64,000 nt of DNA from Pestalotiopsis fici W106-1 (GCF_000516985.1 NW_006917091.1:52088-116087), one strand, 5' to 3'; counted from the first letter of the stretch, positions 22,492 to 35,276 are shown. Made by a program: numbers and translations. The notes: generated from the sequence alone by a model not told the origin.

Positions 22492-23523
22492 ATACAGAGA
22501 ATATGCCATGGTCATGATAGATACAGCTTATGGCCCCGTGAGTGGCCCGTGGAGATGCCCTGAAGTCTGAGGAAGAGCATTTAGTAGCACAGCTTGACAG
22601 TGCAAGCCAGGAATTGGGCCATAAATTTCACGCAAATCATACAATTAGCATCTCCGAATTGCGGCTTCCCGTTCACTGAAAGGAACGAGACTTTAGTCTC
22701 TCATAGACTACTGCTACGCCTGGCTCAACAAAGTCATCATGTATCAATTAGATTGTCATACTTGATCACCATCAGCCTTGGAACAGCCTAGCCACATCAT
22801 GTCGTGTGCTGCCATTGCTGTAGTGCATAAGAATTACGAGAGTTTTAGAATAATTAAGTGGTGGGATCTGGTACTTCATGATTTATTGCTGGGGACATCC
22901 ACTCGTGAGTAATGTGTTTGTTCTCTGCGCCATTAGTTGGTACGTATCCCTTGTCCTTACTCCCTTTATGCGTCATGTAACGTATCGATGGTGGGCCAAG
23001 AGGGGTGAGGTGGCTGCAGAATACTTGCGATTGCCTGGCTTCCCATGTTATCATGTAAGCCTGCATGATTGTATTCATAAGCGTAATTCTCGATCGCCAC
23101 ACCTCAGTACAGAACATCATGTTTCGCGCAGCTTTGCATAGAAGGTACGGTACTGGGTAGAAGTTCAAACCTCTGCCACGATGTTTCGTCTCCTACACAG
23201 TGACGCAGGATGACTTTGTACGTACGCATGCAATAGTTGATTACGCTCCCCATTGGTAATCGCCGATGTAGGCTTATCCTGCGGCTTTGGTGGCTTTCAT
23301 GCCCCATTGGTGATTACAGATGTATGCTTATCCCGGATGTAACGCTAGTGTGTAAGCTCCAACAGGTGCGTGTAATGCTCATATACGCCTTCGGCAATTC
23401 GACGGCTTGAGTGGCAGCGACAGCGCAGTACTTTATATCTAATCAGCGAGCCCCCGTCAACCTTCAACATCAGAGTGCACGGTGGCCCTCAGCTTGACTT
23501 ACAATACCACAAAGCATATAAGA
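22492..23523. other. Intergenic region with an imperfect direct repeat
   Basis: About 1 kb upstream of the UstYa-type gene with no supportable gene. It carries the two-copy direct repeat at 23248-23335, which I list separately. Confidence 0.5.
23248..23335. repeat. Imperfect 33-bp direct repeat in the UstYa-type gene's 5' flank
   Basis: The copies at 23248-23280 and 23303-23335 both read CCCATTGGT...GATGTA.GCTTATCC with few differences. Each includes ATTGG, a CCAAT box on the other strand. They lie about 190-275 bases upstream of the ATG at 23524. Confidence 0.6.
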
Positions 23524-24447
23524 ATGGACGAGACACGCAATTCTACTGCTGATGTCCCGCTTCTAAGCGAGGAGGAGTTGAAAAGCCACAACCCTCTCAG
23601 GCGTTCGAATAAGGCCCGACAATGGCGGCATATATCACACGGGTTGTTTGAAACTATACTCATCGTCACCATTGGTGTTCTCATGACCGCGTTGTTCTTC
23701 GTGGAGTCTGGGAGACCACAGGTCAAGGTTGCCACTGTGGTACCGCAGTGTGAGTGTCTGTGCCATGGAAGATGATTGGTACCTAACATTTCGAAAACAG
23801 TCACCCAAGTAAAGAAGTTTTGGGATTGGGAGCCGGACAGGAGTTTCGTGCATCCCGAGATGTTCGGAAACCCAGACCTTCGAGATCGCATCATGAAGGA
23901 TTGGCTGTCACGACTAGTGCCGCGTAGGTGTCTTGCTTGTCTCCCAGGCCTGTGACTAACCGTGATTAGTGCCTAGCAGAGGATTTATTGACATCCCCAA
24001 TCCGGAACACCACGATCTTCCACCACCTCGACGTTTCGAGCCGGGAGAAAACAAGTATATGATAACAGTTTTTCATCAGCTTCACTGCTTGGTGAGTGAA
24101 CGGGATTGAACACTTTTGCCTATGCCTGAACCTGACTATCCTTCTCAGTCTCACCTTATACGCGCGTTTTCAGCTGCTCGTCTGGGAGACGATACGTTTC
24201 CCTTTGACGACAATCATTTAGCACGTAAGCCAATAATGTAACCTACAATCCGGCCTGTGCTAACTCTGGTTAAGATTGTTTCGATTATATCAGACAGGGT
24301 CTTCTATGTGCGGCCGATTCAACACTAGAAGGCAACAATACCATGACTGACGGTGCACACCACGTGTGCAACAACTTCAATGCTCTCAAGGATTGGGCGG
24401 CCGATAACGCAGCGTCCAAGATTCCCCAAAAGCTGTTCATCGGATGA
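23524..24447 (+). CDS. UstYa-family (DUF3328) oxidase-like membrane protein
   Basis: Five exons, 239 residues: 23524-23749, 23801-23923, 23970-24091, 24149-24224, 24275-24447; each junction is GT...AG and phases close. A short cytosolic N-terminus is followed by one membrane span (about 41-60), then a lumenal domain. The two hallmark HxxHC motifs are present: HQLHC at 152-156 and HLAHC at 180-184, the second created by splicing exons 4 and 5, followed by FDYIRQGLLCAADST. Family members UstYa/UstYb take part in macrocyclisation of ribosomally made fungal peptides (ustiloxin-type), and other members hydroxylate, chlorinate or oxidise non-ribosomal products. All motifs are intact, so it is probably active. 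The monooxygenase and Gfo/Idh/MocA gene upstream are on the same strand. I saw no convincing precursor peptide gene nearby. Confidence 0.9.
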
Positions 24448-26610
24448 GACCCAGATAGCCTTTCCACTGCCGCACCTGGGTATACTCAACTTGTGATGCC
24501 TTGAGATATGCTGTAGGCCGTGGGCAATATGTGTCGCATGAGACTCGGGACAGAAAGTCGTTGCTGGAGAATTGCAGACATTCCTTGATAAGAGTGGAGA
24601 GCATTTACTGTACGTCGCGATCTGGACCATAGTGTATTTTCTACATCAGACTTGCGTTTGCAAGACGGAAGGCATAGTTATAGATACATTCATTACCTTT
24701 GTAGTCAATTCAATTGCCCAGTAATTGTTGGGCATTATAACCCATAAATTCGGTAGTGACTTTGCGTCGAGGTAATGGTCATTCCCAAGGGGAGATCGTC
24801 GTGCTTGTTCTGTCTGTCTAGTGTCTGTGATACCTCCATGTCTACTGCAAAACTCGGTTGTGTCTCGAAGAAACCTGCGCCAAACCACATGTGCTCAGTA
24901 TCCGCCTTTCTAGCCGTGCCATTTGGCAGCACGCGTGCTACTTGTCAAAAAAAAAAAAAAAAAAAAAAAGGGTATGACAGGTATAAAATGACGAGTATTG
25001 AATGAGTTGAGTTGTTCACATCTAACATTGGTCATATGGGCGAATAAAGACATTGGTGGAGAAGCGTTCCATCTATTTCTGCCCTTTGACACCCTATGAT
25101 CGTTGGTGATCAAATCTCTACTTTGCTGCCTGATGATATTCCGTGATCCATCGGAGTATGCCCGTCCCTTCCCATTTGGCAATAATCCAGTGAACGTTAT
25201 AAGCGAAGGTATTGTGCGGAAAGCATATTGGCGAGTTTACCAGCCTTCACTTGAGTGGAAAAGTCGTGGGTCTATTTTCCGATGCAGACCGGTGAAGACG
25301 GGGGACGGGATAGGCACAATATTACGGTAGGTATATTATTGGGCAGCAGCGTGGGGCGATGCTCTTACCGAAGCCATACTGGATAGATCGATCGTGCACG
25401 CGACATCACTCTTCAGCGCATACTAGTTTCTTGCCGCTTCCATTGCCTGGGTCTTTCTTTGAACGCACTATTATCAACCGACCCAGTACTCTCTGCCCCG
25501 CCAAACTCCGCCTGTGTGTACTGTGTATGGAAGGGGTCCCCCAGCGGAGGGTACCTAGGCATGCATTTCTTCAGCCAGTAACTGTACTCAATACATCCCA
25601 CCTTTCCGCTGAACTTTCTTTTTCTCTTGGTGGAAATCTAGTCCAAACTTACATTATAAGCATGCAGAGCGAGTGCCGGCGGACTTGAGCGGTCGGCGCG
25701 TCCCGGCCCGGAAGACTAGGGCAAAGTTTGAATTAACCCATGCCACGTCGGAAAGATGCATAGTATGGGTAATTACATAAAGTGGATTTCTTCCGAGAAT
25801 ATTAATTAAATTTTTCACATCAAAAAATCCAGGATATTAGCTAAGAAATCTCCAAGCCTCCCATCTAGTCGAGGGCCTTACGTGGAGTCACCAAATATTG
25901 CTCATGGTGGTACGGTGCAGGGGCTGGGCTTCATTTTATGATGGGTACTGATTAGCTAGTGCCTACTTCATTGATGACAAAGCCTAAAACCCTTGCCGCG
26001 ATCCGGCTCAGGCTCTCATTGCGGCTAAACCCCGTTGCCTAGTCTACCAGGTACATTTACCGTATCACATGCCGTGCTTGCCATGGTCCAAAAGCCTGAC
26101 CAGGAGGCCAATACACACCCATGCTGCTGCTTTGGAATCTCGAAACATCGCAATTTTGGTTCCGGCCTGGGGAAGCGGAATCTGCGGAAGAGCTTCACCT
26201 TCTATCCTTCGCGTTACATGGTGCATCGCATACACTAGTACATCGTAGAACCGAGATACTCAGAACCTTAATCATGATCCACTTTGCGGAAGAGTACCAT
26301 TGAGCCGACTACGAAAGCCTTACAGGGTCACCAGAACGACTGGAACAAAGGAGGAGAAAGTGAGATCGGGGCATCCATCGTCAAGTCAAGTCATGCTAGT
26401 ATACATGGCTGGTTGTCTGCGGATATTGCCCAGTAGTGATGGGCCGGCGTCATTCATTGACCAGGAGCTACATGCGCCACCTTGCCGTGTTGTTCCCCTC
26501 GTTAGAAATTTCGACGCTGAGGAAAAGTTAATAATAAAAAAAAAGAATTAAAATAAAAGGCCCAGTTCTCTCCTTTGCTGATGCAAACAACAATTAGACG
26601 CAGACCCATT
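24448..26610. other. Gene-poor stretch
   Basis: About 2.2 kb with no supportable gene. It includes a run of 23 A at 24947-24969, which could be a retroposed 3' tail or a simple homopolymer; no element body is recognisable next to it. Confidence 0.5.
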
Positions 26611-27700
26611 TCAAACCATATTCGAATACATCAGGAGGGAGTTTGGTTCCGATTGATGTTTATCGTGGCTTTGCTTCAAGGGCGAGATCGCACCATACTT
26701 ACGCCGTCCGTACGGCAGTATTGCAGTTTCCGCTCCAATGTTTCCGCATGGTAGGGTGGCCTTGATGTTTTTCACAAAGATTTGCTGACCGAATAGACTA
26801 TTCAGTGCACAACGCACCGGTTTGATCAACATGGTGAGATCCATCCAATTCGTGACCGCATTGAACGACCAGATCCAAGTGTCGAAACAGTTCATCCTGA
26901 GATCAGAAATTAACCGCAACAGACCATCCCTCCTCTGATTGTTGATTGTTCGAATTGTACTTGCAATGTCTTGCGGCATCTTATCGAAAATCGTGCTGGT
27001 TGAGTGAAGTCGGTGTCCGAGCATCACTGTGTGCTGTCCAGGGTCCAAGTGTAGCATCAAGGCCCAAACGGCAAATGAAAGGACTTTTCTGAGTCCTATA
27101 ATGGCTGCACGGTCTTGAAGACTTTCCACGTAGGCTGGCAATTGGACACTATGAAGGAATCAGCATCGCCATGGACGTTGTAACACTTTCATACCTCAGC
27201 CTATCGTTTCTGGGTTTCAGCGTGTGTGATCTTTCAGCTTTAGGCGAAGAGATCTTCCAAACAATAAGAGCTTCAAGGGCTATTATCGAATATGCGATAG
27301 TGATGCCCGTAAGTCGAGTTCCGCCACCTCGGTAGAGTATAACGATAGTCATGAACAGCTTTGAGAATGATTTCAGAAAAGATAGCAATGACTTGGACTT
27401 TTTATTCATGCTTGTCTCGTCTTTTTCGGTCCGGCAGAGGGGAATAGAGTGCAATACATAGCTTTCAGACGAGGGCCATAGGAAAAGCCATAGGATATCT
27501 TGAAGATAATCGCTTGGGGTGCCTGACTTTACGGCTTCGACCCAGATTCCTCGGCTATGTAGTTCAATGTATGGTAAGAAGCAACAAAGAAAGCATGAGA
27601 CTAGGATAACGAAATGCAAAGTCAAGACCAAATATGGCCAGAATTTTCCACGCGTGTGGAAACGAGGAGGAAACAACCCATATGGTTTGTATTCCATCAT
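26611..27700 (-). CDS. Unrecognised integral membrane protein
   Basis: Two exons, 347 residues: 27700-27195 and 27148-26611, separated by a 46-base intron. The start is a double ATG at 27700. Hydrophobic segments appear at about residues 24-48 (YLVLTLHFVILVSCFLCCFL), around the LWLFLW segment, near 130-150 (ITIAYSIIALEALIVW) and near 185-200 (LSFAVWALMLHL). The loop between spans 2 and 3 is Lys-rich; the C-terminal half carries no motif I can name. The clean intron and open frame support a real gene. I do not recognise the family. It lies between the UstYa-type gene and a Zn2Cys6 regulator, so a transport or membrane-enzyme role in that locus is conceivable but not shown. Confidence 0.65.
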
Positions 27701-30068
27701 AATTATAAGGTGGTGGATAGTCGACAGCGGTTAGCTGCGTTTTGAGGTATAGTAAGTATATCCTCCGATCAGGATCATGCCTGCATTTCGCCTTAGATCA
27801 AAAATCGTAGCAACGGGCGGATATATCGGCGTGGATCAGGTCAAGTAGGTCCTTAGCCAGCGCGGCGACCGTGCAAACGAGAGAAAGGTTATATTACAAT
27901 ATGCATATTGGATTCTTGTACTTAGTCGCGTTGCGGCAATCAAGTCTAATGCCGTAGAGCGAGTCTGGACCGTTCGTGACACGTTGCGGGACACAGTTCC
28001 CTGCAATGGACACCTGCCGATAGAGTTAAGTCGTCGGTGGATGGATATTGAAAATCTAGATACGGGGAAAGGGGAGACAAGGCACGCCGGACACTGCCCG
28101 GATTAACCAATAGCAGCCCCGCCTTATTAATCCATAACATAGACACAACTTCCAAGAGGCTGGGTTTTTCAAAGTGATCCCTACCCCAGAATACCATGCG
28201 CTATAAAGGAAGCAAGACTTTCACTCGACGGCTAATCGCAATTTGTTCAACAGTGTCAAGAAAAATATCCGATGTAATAGGAGATGTTGAACGGCAATAT
28301 CGCGGAACTCGCAAGGTTCAGACGCAACTTCCCTGGAAGTTATATTCGAGACCAGCATGGGTCTAAAGCCCGATGATCCACAAAATCCTCGACTTGACCT
28401 TTGATTGGTTCGGGAGTAGATCCGGGAGTAGATCGAACATGACGAGCCCGAGGTTAGAAGAGTGCATATGATTGCGTCGGTGTAAAAGCCTGGCAGTTGA
28501 GTAGCGAGCATCCAAAATAACTATGGTTGAAACCAAGTATCGCTTCTTTTGAACGTTTCCGAATTAATGCCTGCGGCGTCAAGAAGAAACGACGGCGAAA
28601 GTAGTCTTTTTCGCCGATTTTTCAGTGTCGAGGTGATTAAGGTTCCCGAATCCCTGCAACATTTAATGTCCTTCCCAAGAATAAGTCACATTTGCTAATT
28701 AAAGTTCTTTGCCAGGGCTGAAGAATCTCTCGTGGCCTTTTGATGATGCATTAGACGAAGTAGATAGCTGATTCGAAGACATTTTCATCGGAGGCATATG
28801 AAGGCATTTTTTTTTAGCTTGGCGGCAACACGTTGGACTTCATTTAAAGTAGGGTCAATGTTTTCTGAACTCTGAGTGCAATACATGAGACTAACATTAA
28901 TGGTTTAGGTACTTGGCACGATAGTATTAACATCACGAAAATAATACACCCTTACCGCTGTCAGCCATACCTAACTATGGCGTAGACGTCGTCTTGAAGG
29001 TGTAAGAACGTGAGGGCGAGTAAGAGTGATAGAACGGCAATAGTAGCTGGGCAGCTGATGCGTGAGGGCACGAGCTAGCCACTCTTGACTGCAAGCCACA
29101 CATAAGTAGTCCTCCCGTAAGGAGGACTTCATCAATACATCCATCTCTACAACACTACATTGACCCCATAGTGCACCATATCAGCAGCGCTATAGTGACT
29201 ATATCTCAGTTCCCTCGCTGAGACGGCTAAACATAGCCGTAATCCCACGCCAGCGGGTTTCCCGAATAGGCACCTGGTAAACTCCCACAGAATGCCCCTG
29301 CAGGGTTCTGACAGAAGGCGGTTTTGGACCATCTGTTGATGGTTTGCCTATGCTTGGTACACTATAATGTTTCAAAGTCCAAATGGAGAATGAACCCCGA
29401 ACGCAAATCAAAATTCATCGTCGAGTCAAACATACTGAGCGGAATTTCCCAAGCGAAGATGGGGTGAAGGTTGTGCAGATTGGGCTGTCATGCAAACGCA
29501 AGCATCACTTTCGTGATGAGGTCAACAGGCAACCCAACAACATACGATGAACGGATATGCAAACAGCCAGTCGCTTGAATCCATGTCCACCAGGCGAGAG
29601 GCTTGTTTAAACCTAGTCACACAAGAGTACTGATGACGTTGAGCCTCGTTGACTATGTAACGTTGTGAGGAGGTTGGGCTCGAACGGAGAAACGGAAGTT
29701 TCCTTTGGTTTCCACACCTTTATAGGAATAAATTTAATCCTGCTTTGGTGTATGTTGCTGCATCTTCATATCGATGACCCCAAGGATGAGCGATATCACT
29801 TCGGGCTGAAGGAAAGCACTAAGGACGATGTGATTACTAAGAATCAAGTAAGCATCGGGTTGAAGTGTTATTTTGTTGAAACTTACCGCATAAGACAAGC
29901 TGTCCGTCATGTAGCTCACAAGCAGTTTGGATTTCGAATGTAGCAAGTTGTTGTTGTTGTTGTTGTTGTCGTCGTCGTCGTCGTCGTCGTTGTTGTTTGA
30001 CGGATCGCATAGATAGCCATACTTGAAACGCCCGTTTCTGGGTACTTTAATTGAACGAATAATTCCTG
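27701..30068. other. Gene-poor stretch with simple repeats
   Basis: About 2.4 kb without a supportable gene. It includes a perfect short hairpin AGTCCTCC-CGTAA-GGAGGACT at 29107-29127 and a GTT/GTC trinucleotide tract at about 29946-29996. The Asn/Asp-rich frame on the other strand is simply that tract translated. Confidence 0.5.
29946..29996. repeat. GTT/GTC trinucleotide microsatellite
   Basis: A run of GTT units, then GTC units, then GTT units. It lies 3' of the Zn2Cys6 regulator, outside any credible coding frame. Confidence 0.9.
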
Positions 30069-32581
30069 CTACGATTGAAAAAGACGAATGATAGCTATGA
30101 TATCCAATACTTCGGCCAGACAACTAGCGTTCGTCTTCCCAAGAATCCCGCAAATCTTCCCTATGGTAGGTAGGATCTCCGGGTTTCTGCAAACACCCTG
30201 ACTATGGACGATATAAAATGACAAGACCGCCAGGGAGACAAGAACAACCTCGATTGTTTCTCTACCCATAGTTAGCAATCTGTATAGTTTCTGTAAGGGA
30301 GACCACAGAGTATCTGGACTCACTGGTCGAGAATTGATTCCCGGTCGCAAGATGAAATGACGGTAATTGCTGAATAGACACACTCTTGAAGTGGTTGGTC
30401 TGGATCCCTGAGCATCGATTCTCCCTTGGATAAGGCATCGATCTGTAAATCAATCCAAGGACAGAAGATGAAAAGGCGGAGTCGGTGGTAATGAAACATC
30501 ACGAGTTGCCGCAACCTCTTGCTTGGCACGTTCATGTCATTTCCGCGTTCGGAATTTTGGGGTGCGAATCCCAGAAACCAGTTGTCAAGCAGGCCACGAC
30601 ATTCTGTAAATGTCGCATCTTTCAACTTCGTTCGGCATGACAGAGCGGACAGGCCGTACAGCTTGTTGAAAATAGCTAGCTGAAGAGCCGCTGCGGAGCA
30701 TTTGACGTAAAGAAAATCGGAGCTGTTGTTCTGACCAGGCCAATCGAACCATCCATGACTGCATAGCTAAACCATAGATTCCTCGTCGTTAGCGATTGAG
30801 TTGTTATCAATGAGTCATTAAGCTTACCGGTGGCATTCCTTGACGGAGCGATTCATCAATTTCCATTGTATAGAGGAACCAAATACACACTTTTGCTTGG
30901 TGACGGCCTTCTTCTGTTGGATGCTTAAGCTCAACATCACGAACGCAAAACAGTCTCATCCGGCGAACAGTGTAAATCGCGGTAGTCAAAACCTCCGATG
31001 CCATGCTCACAGCAAATTTCCGTGTGATGACCGCCTGTATCTCGAAATGAGTTTCCCGAAGAACCAGGATTTGTTGGATACAATTACCATGAGTGTTAAT
31101 GTCTAATTTGCATTAGCTTTCCAACTTCTTTCTAGGTATCGAACTGCGGATTATCACCTGTAACATGAGAAGATCACACGGTTCCCTCTGGACAAGTGAG
31201 AGATAATGGCGTAAACATTCTTCTAAAGAATGATTTTCTTTGTCGTGGGAGGTCGCGGAAATCTCGGAGCAACTGCATAAGATTTTACCTTCATGTATTA
31301 TTCCAAGTAATACGGCAAAAACCCAAAGAGCCCCATGTGTCGAACCTTGGTTTCGCTTCCTTAAGCTTGAAAGAAAGCTCTTAGTGAGAAACAGTGATAA
31401 CCTGATTATCATCTTAGTTGCTATAGCAGCGAACAGTTCCACCGACACTTACTCAGTACAATTTCTGAAACATTCTGCATGCCATTAGATGTGAACATCA
31501 ACCGAGCCACAGTGAACTACATACCGTCAATAAATTCTTCAGAGAGGTTTTCAATATTCCCCAAGTCAGCAGTGTCCCCCAATTTAACTGCACTGATACC
31601 ACTAGTACCAGATGCATGGGAGACAGCCTTCTCAAATAAAGCTTCAATCTTGGCACCCGAAGACGGTTCGAGTGATTGACAGATCTTTTTTGGGATGCCA
31701 AATAAAGCTGAGACTGAAAAGCTGATATCAACAGCGGCTTTTGGCAACTCATCATTTTGAGTGGGGGGTTTCGCAATCTGGGCCGTCTCGAATGGAATTG
31801 GCAGCTACAATGGTAAGCCTCAATCATGTGACATCTTTCAGAGGAAACCTACGCCACTAGATACGATGCCTAGCTCGCCATTGGCTTGTGGTGCCTGGTC
31901 GTGAACCTCCAATGCTGACAATCTTTCCGTAAAGTTCATACGCCTCGGTGTGCTCCAGGCCACCCTCGATGGCGATGAATCGCTCAACAAAGATATTTGA
32001 TCTTCCCAGGTTTCTTCAGTCACGTTGAGTGTGCCTAGATCTGAGTTGATAGTAGTGTCAGAAAGGCCCTGGAATGTGTTCTGCGTCCAAGCTGGCTGCC
32101 AATCTGAAGGTAGACTGAATGTCCCAGCAGCAGTAGATTGTGGCTGGTTGAAATGCACGCTATCCAGGCTAAAGTTGTCAGGCAATGAGCCACCAATGGG
32201 AGTTGACAAGTGCATAGAGGCGCCTTCGAGCGTAAAAGGCACTTGGGTCTGTTCATTTCCGTCCCAGGACTGTGAGGACGGCGCAGCTGAAGAAGTATAA
32301 CGACAATCCTCGTCTCTAGACTTTGAAAGTTTGAGCAAACCTTACTAAACGTCGTCAAGTGTAAAACTTACATGGCAGGCTGCACATGGCTGTCCACCAC
32401 TACCTGTTTAGTCGTATAGTTAGACCTAGATCGATAGTACTACTTATGTACAGACTTCAAACATACATCGTACTTTTCGAAGACGGCAATTCTCGCATGC
32501 CCCTCTTCGACGTTTGACCTTTTTTTTCAAGGTGTTTCCATCCTGTGTATCCCTTGCGGCTGAGTCACCATAAGGAAACAT
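30069..32581 (-). CDS. Zn2Cys6 fungal transcription factor
   Basis: The ATG at 32581 starts a leader and the basic KKKVKRRRGACENC segment. Two introns interrupt the zinc cluster; splicing yields CENCRLRKVRC + SGGQPCAAC + HSRDEDC, which is exactly C-x2-C-x6-C-x5-C-x2-C-x6-C. A Ser/Gln-rich linker follows (32285-31838), then an exon containing FSVSALFGIPKKICQSLEP (about 31800-31530). Several further exons form the fungal-specific middle homology region (about 31490-30069), including VCIWFLYTMEIDESLRQGMPPV (split here over 20; key residues Y-x-M-E and G-M-P). Stop TAG is at 30069. Internal exon borders in 31450-30400 are approximate. The family binds CGG-type half-sites and often controls nearby metabolite genes. 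It is placed at the edge of the candidate locus. Confidence 0.85.
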
Positions 32582-33189
32582 ATTGTGTTGCAGATACACC
32601 GTTCGACATTGTTGGCGGAATGCGAAGACTATAGTCTTTCATTTTTATATACTTATTCCTCTCTCTGTTTAGAGCAGATTGATCAGGCGACAATTTTCTT
32701 TAGGTAACTCGGCACGGTTTTAAAGTTTTGTCAATTATGCCGGTACTTGTCACGGCCCACACACCCTGTGAATGGGACTCATCCATATATGGGGGTATAT
32801 TAAGATCCATCTTCCGCGGAATCGGGGATATGTCTAAACAGTTCTAGTAGCCATCTAACAATGGGGCAGGGGACATTTTAGTCAGCTACAGCTAGGTGAT
32901 GGCGTCGCGTCATTACATTAGACGCCATACATGGGCTGTTTAAAGTTAAATTATACAAGCGATGGTGGTCGGACAAAGATTTATACAAGGGCTCATATGA
33001 AAACCCCTGAAGCGAGCTGCGGATAGTCCAATCAGTATGCATAATTGGGTCCATCCGGCAGCCCGGAATTAGCGAGATAGTGCATCGCGGTTCACTAGCT
33101 CAAGAACTTGCATTGCAGATGCTGGCGCTCTCGCAAGCTCGGGTACCTACTAATTAGTGTGCAATCTGTGGCGTCTTATACTAGGGGAT
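32582..33189. other. Regulator 5' flank
   Basis: No gene seen. Base composition shifts gradually towards AT in the direction of the AT-rich block. Confidence 0.45.
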
Positions 33190-34800
33190 ATCCAAGATTT
33201 AGAGTTCCTAGTGTGGCCGGGGGTTATTTATAACGCTAAAACCAAATGCATAATAAGGTAGGTAGGAACTCGTTGTGTATAAATTATAATGGCCATCGAT
33301 GTGCCCACTTGGCCACTAGCTATTATTTTAAACTCTTTTTTAAAAAAGCGTTTATAGCTCTAAATATTAAACTTGAGTTGCTGCTCTTCTTAGGGTGATT
33401 GCAAGCATGCATGAATGCCCACGGCGGAACGGCCCGACAGGCCGGCTAAGGTCTTAGGAAAACACGGACTTACATCCTTATAAGTGTTAGCAGTGGATTC
33501 CACTCTATGGTGGAGGGACGAGCTGGCCTAAATAAAGCCGAGATTTACGATACACTTTAAATTAAATAAGACGATATTTATTTCCAAGGGTTTTTATCGC
33601 TATAATATAAATAACGTTATAAAATAAATGGAGCTTTTAGTGGAGCGCTAGAATTTTTAAGCTTTAATTTGCTAATTAGCCACTTATTAGCTAAAGGTTT
33701 AAAAAAAGGAGGCCTTTTATAAGCTTTAAAAATTACGATACATTTTATAAAATACGGGTGCTAACATTTATTATATAACGATATTTATAAAAATCCGGCT
33801 AATTCTAACGATTATTATTATACGTTATATATAAAGGTAAATATCGTTAACTCTTTAATAAATTTTCGTTAATAAGCGATCGGATCGCTGTAAAATAATA
33901 TCGTTAGCACATTAAAATCGTTTTATCGAATTTTAAATATACGCGTATTTAATTATTATTAATTAATTGCTTTAAAACCCGTTAAACGAGGTTTACCATA
34001 TATTTGCTAAAGGCACGTAAATCCGAGGGATGTTTATATATAAATTTAAAAGGCAAACGGGGATAATAATTAAAATAAGCTTACGATTTTAAAAAGATTA
34101 AAAAAGAAAACGAGATTTCCTTAGATAATAAATATATTATAAATTCGTAAATAATCCGTCACTATTTTATTTAAAACATTTAAAACATTTATAAACGCGT
34201 CGCTAAATCCGAGCGCTATTAAAGCCTTATAAAGCTTTATCGCGGGGTGTTTTCCTTTCGCTTATTTATTTAGGGAATCCCGGTTGCGTGGGGCTACGGC
34301 GATGTATAATGGTAACTATAGCACTTTCCTATAATTAAGATTTGTCAGGCTTTTGCTTTTTATACCTTATCCATTTACGGTTGTCATTTCATTACTTTTG
34401 CTCGCTTTTACCTTTTTGTAATCTTAGCTTATGTCGAATTCGCCTGCGTTTAGCTTTCCTTAGAGACCCTTAAATTATTATGATTTATTCCCGTGGTAAT
34501 AATATCATATTACATTATTCCTTATTTAAAATTATAGGCCTATTTAAGGAAATTATTATAGCTATTATAAATGTGCAATTTTTAAAAAGATCTGCTCTTT
34601 TAATTACTCTAAAGGACGGTTTCGTGGGGGTTATTTATAGATTTAAATGTAGCGACATGTGTTTCAAACACGCTCTCACTAAGGACCACGAGCATTGGCT
34701 ATATAAAGATCCCTGCGGACTTATGAGAATGCCTGGAATTACCCATTATCTTGCAAAGCTTACCCATGGGGGACAAAGCCTTTAGCATAATCCCTCCGAA
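33190..34800. mobile_element. AT-rich block, probable RIP-degraded transposon relic
   Basis: The sequence is strongly AT-rich with abundant TA steps, very few C outside CG/AC contexts, and stops in all frames, unlike both neighbours. This is the signature expected from repeat-induced point mutation (C to T, mainly at CpA) acting on a former repeat. No element-specific domain survives that I can name; the longest frame (34480-34785) is not recognisable. Confidence 0.65.
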
Positions 34801-35176
34801 TCGAGAAGATACTAGAACTAGCAGACTGTCCACGGTAAATCTACATGATCATGCCAGCCCACAGCATGGTTAGCAACGAAAAGCATCCACGGAGATAATG
34901 GACAGGCCACAGCTTGGATTTCTGCCTCCGCAAATCAGGGTAGTACTTTCACCAGCTGCCGCTGCATCACCTCCCAAGAGGTGTTTATTTATATGCAAGC
35001 AGTATACCTAGTATAAGGATTCGTCTCAGGTATGAGTAACCATTTTGCCTAGTATAATACGTAAGGGCGTGATTCTCTCACCGGCTTATTTTAAGTTGCC
35101 TTCTTATTTCAGTACATTGACCACGCATAAAAACAGTGGAGAAGGTCGATGTACTGCACAATTGACCTTTACCCCA

Positions 35177-35276
35177 NNNNNNNNNNNNNNNNNNNNNNNN
35201 NNNNNNNNNNNNNNNNNNNNNNNNNNNNNNNNNNNNNNNNNNNNNNNNNNNNNNNNNNNNNNNNNNNNNNNNNNNN
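35177..35276. other. Assembly gap (100 N)
   Basis: Exactly 100 N, a usual placeholder for an unknown length. The right side resumes inside tandem repeats, so the true insert may be longer and repetitive. Confidence 0.97.

Noticed and set aside
24947..24969. Poly(A) run as the tail of a retroposon
   Set aside because: No element body or target-site duplication is recognisable beside it; a simple homopolymer explains it.
29734..30123. Asn/Asp-repeat protein on the minus strand
   Set aside because: It depends wholly on a trinucleotide tract, with no family features on either side.
34480..34785. 101-codon frame in the AT-rich block as a transposase fragment
   Set aside because: There is no recognisable catalytic motif; open by chance in low-GC sequence.
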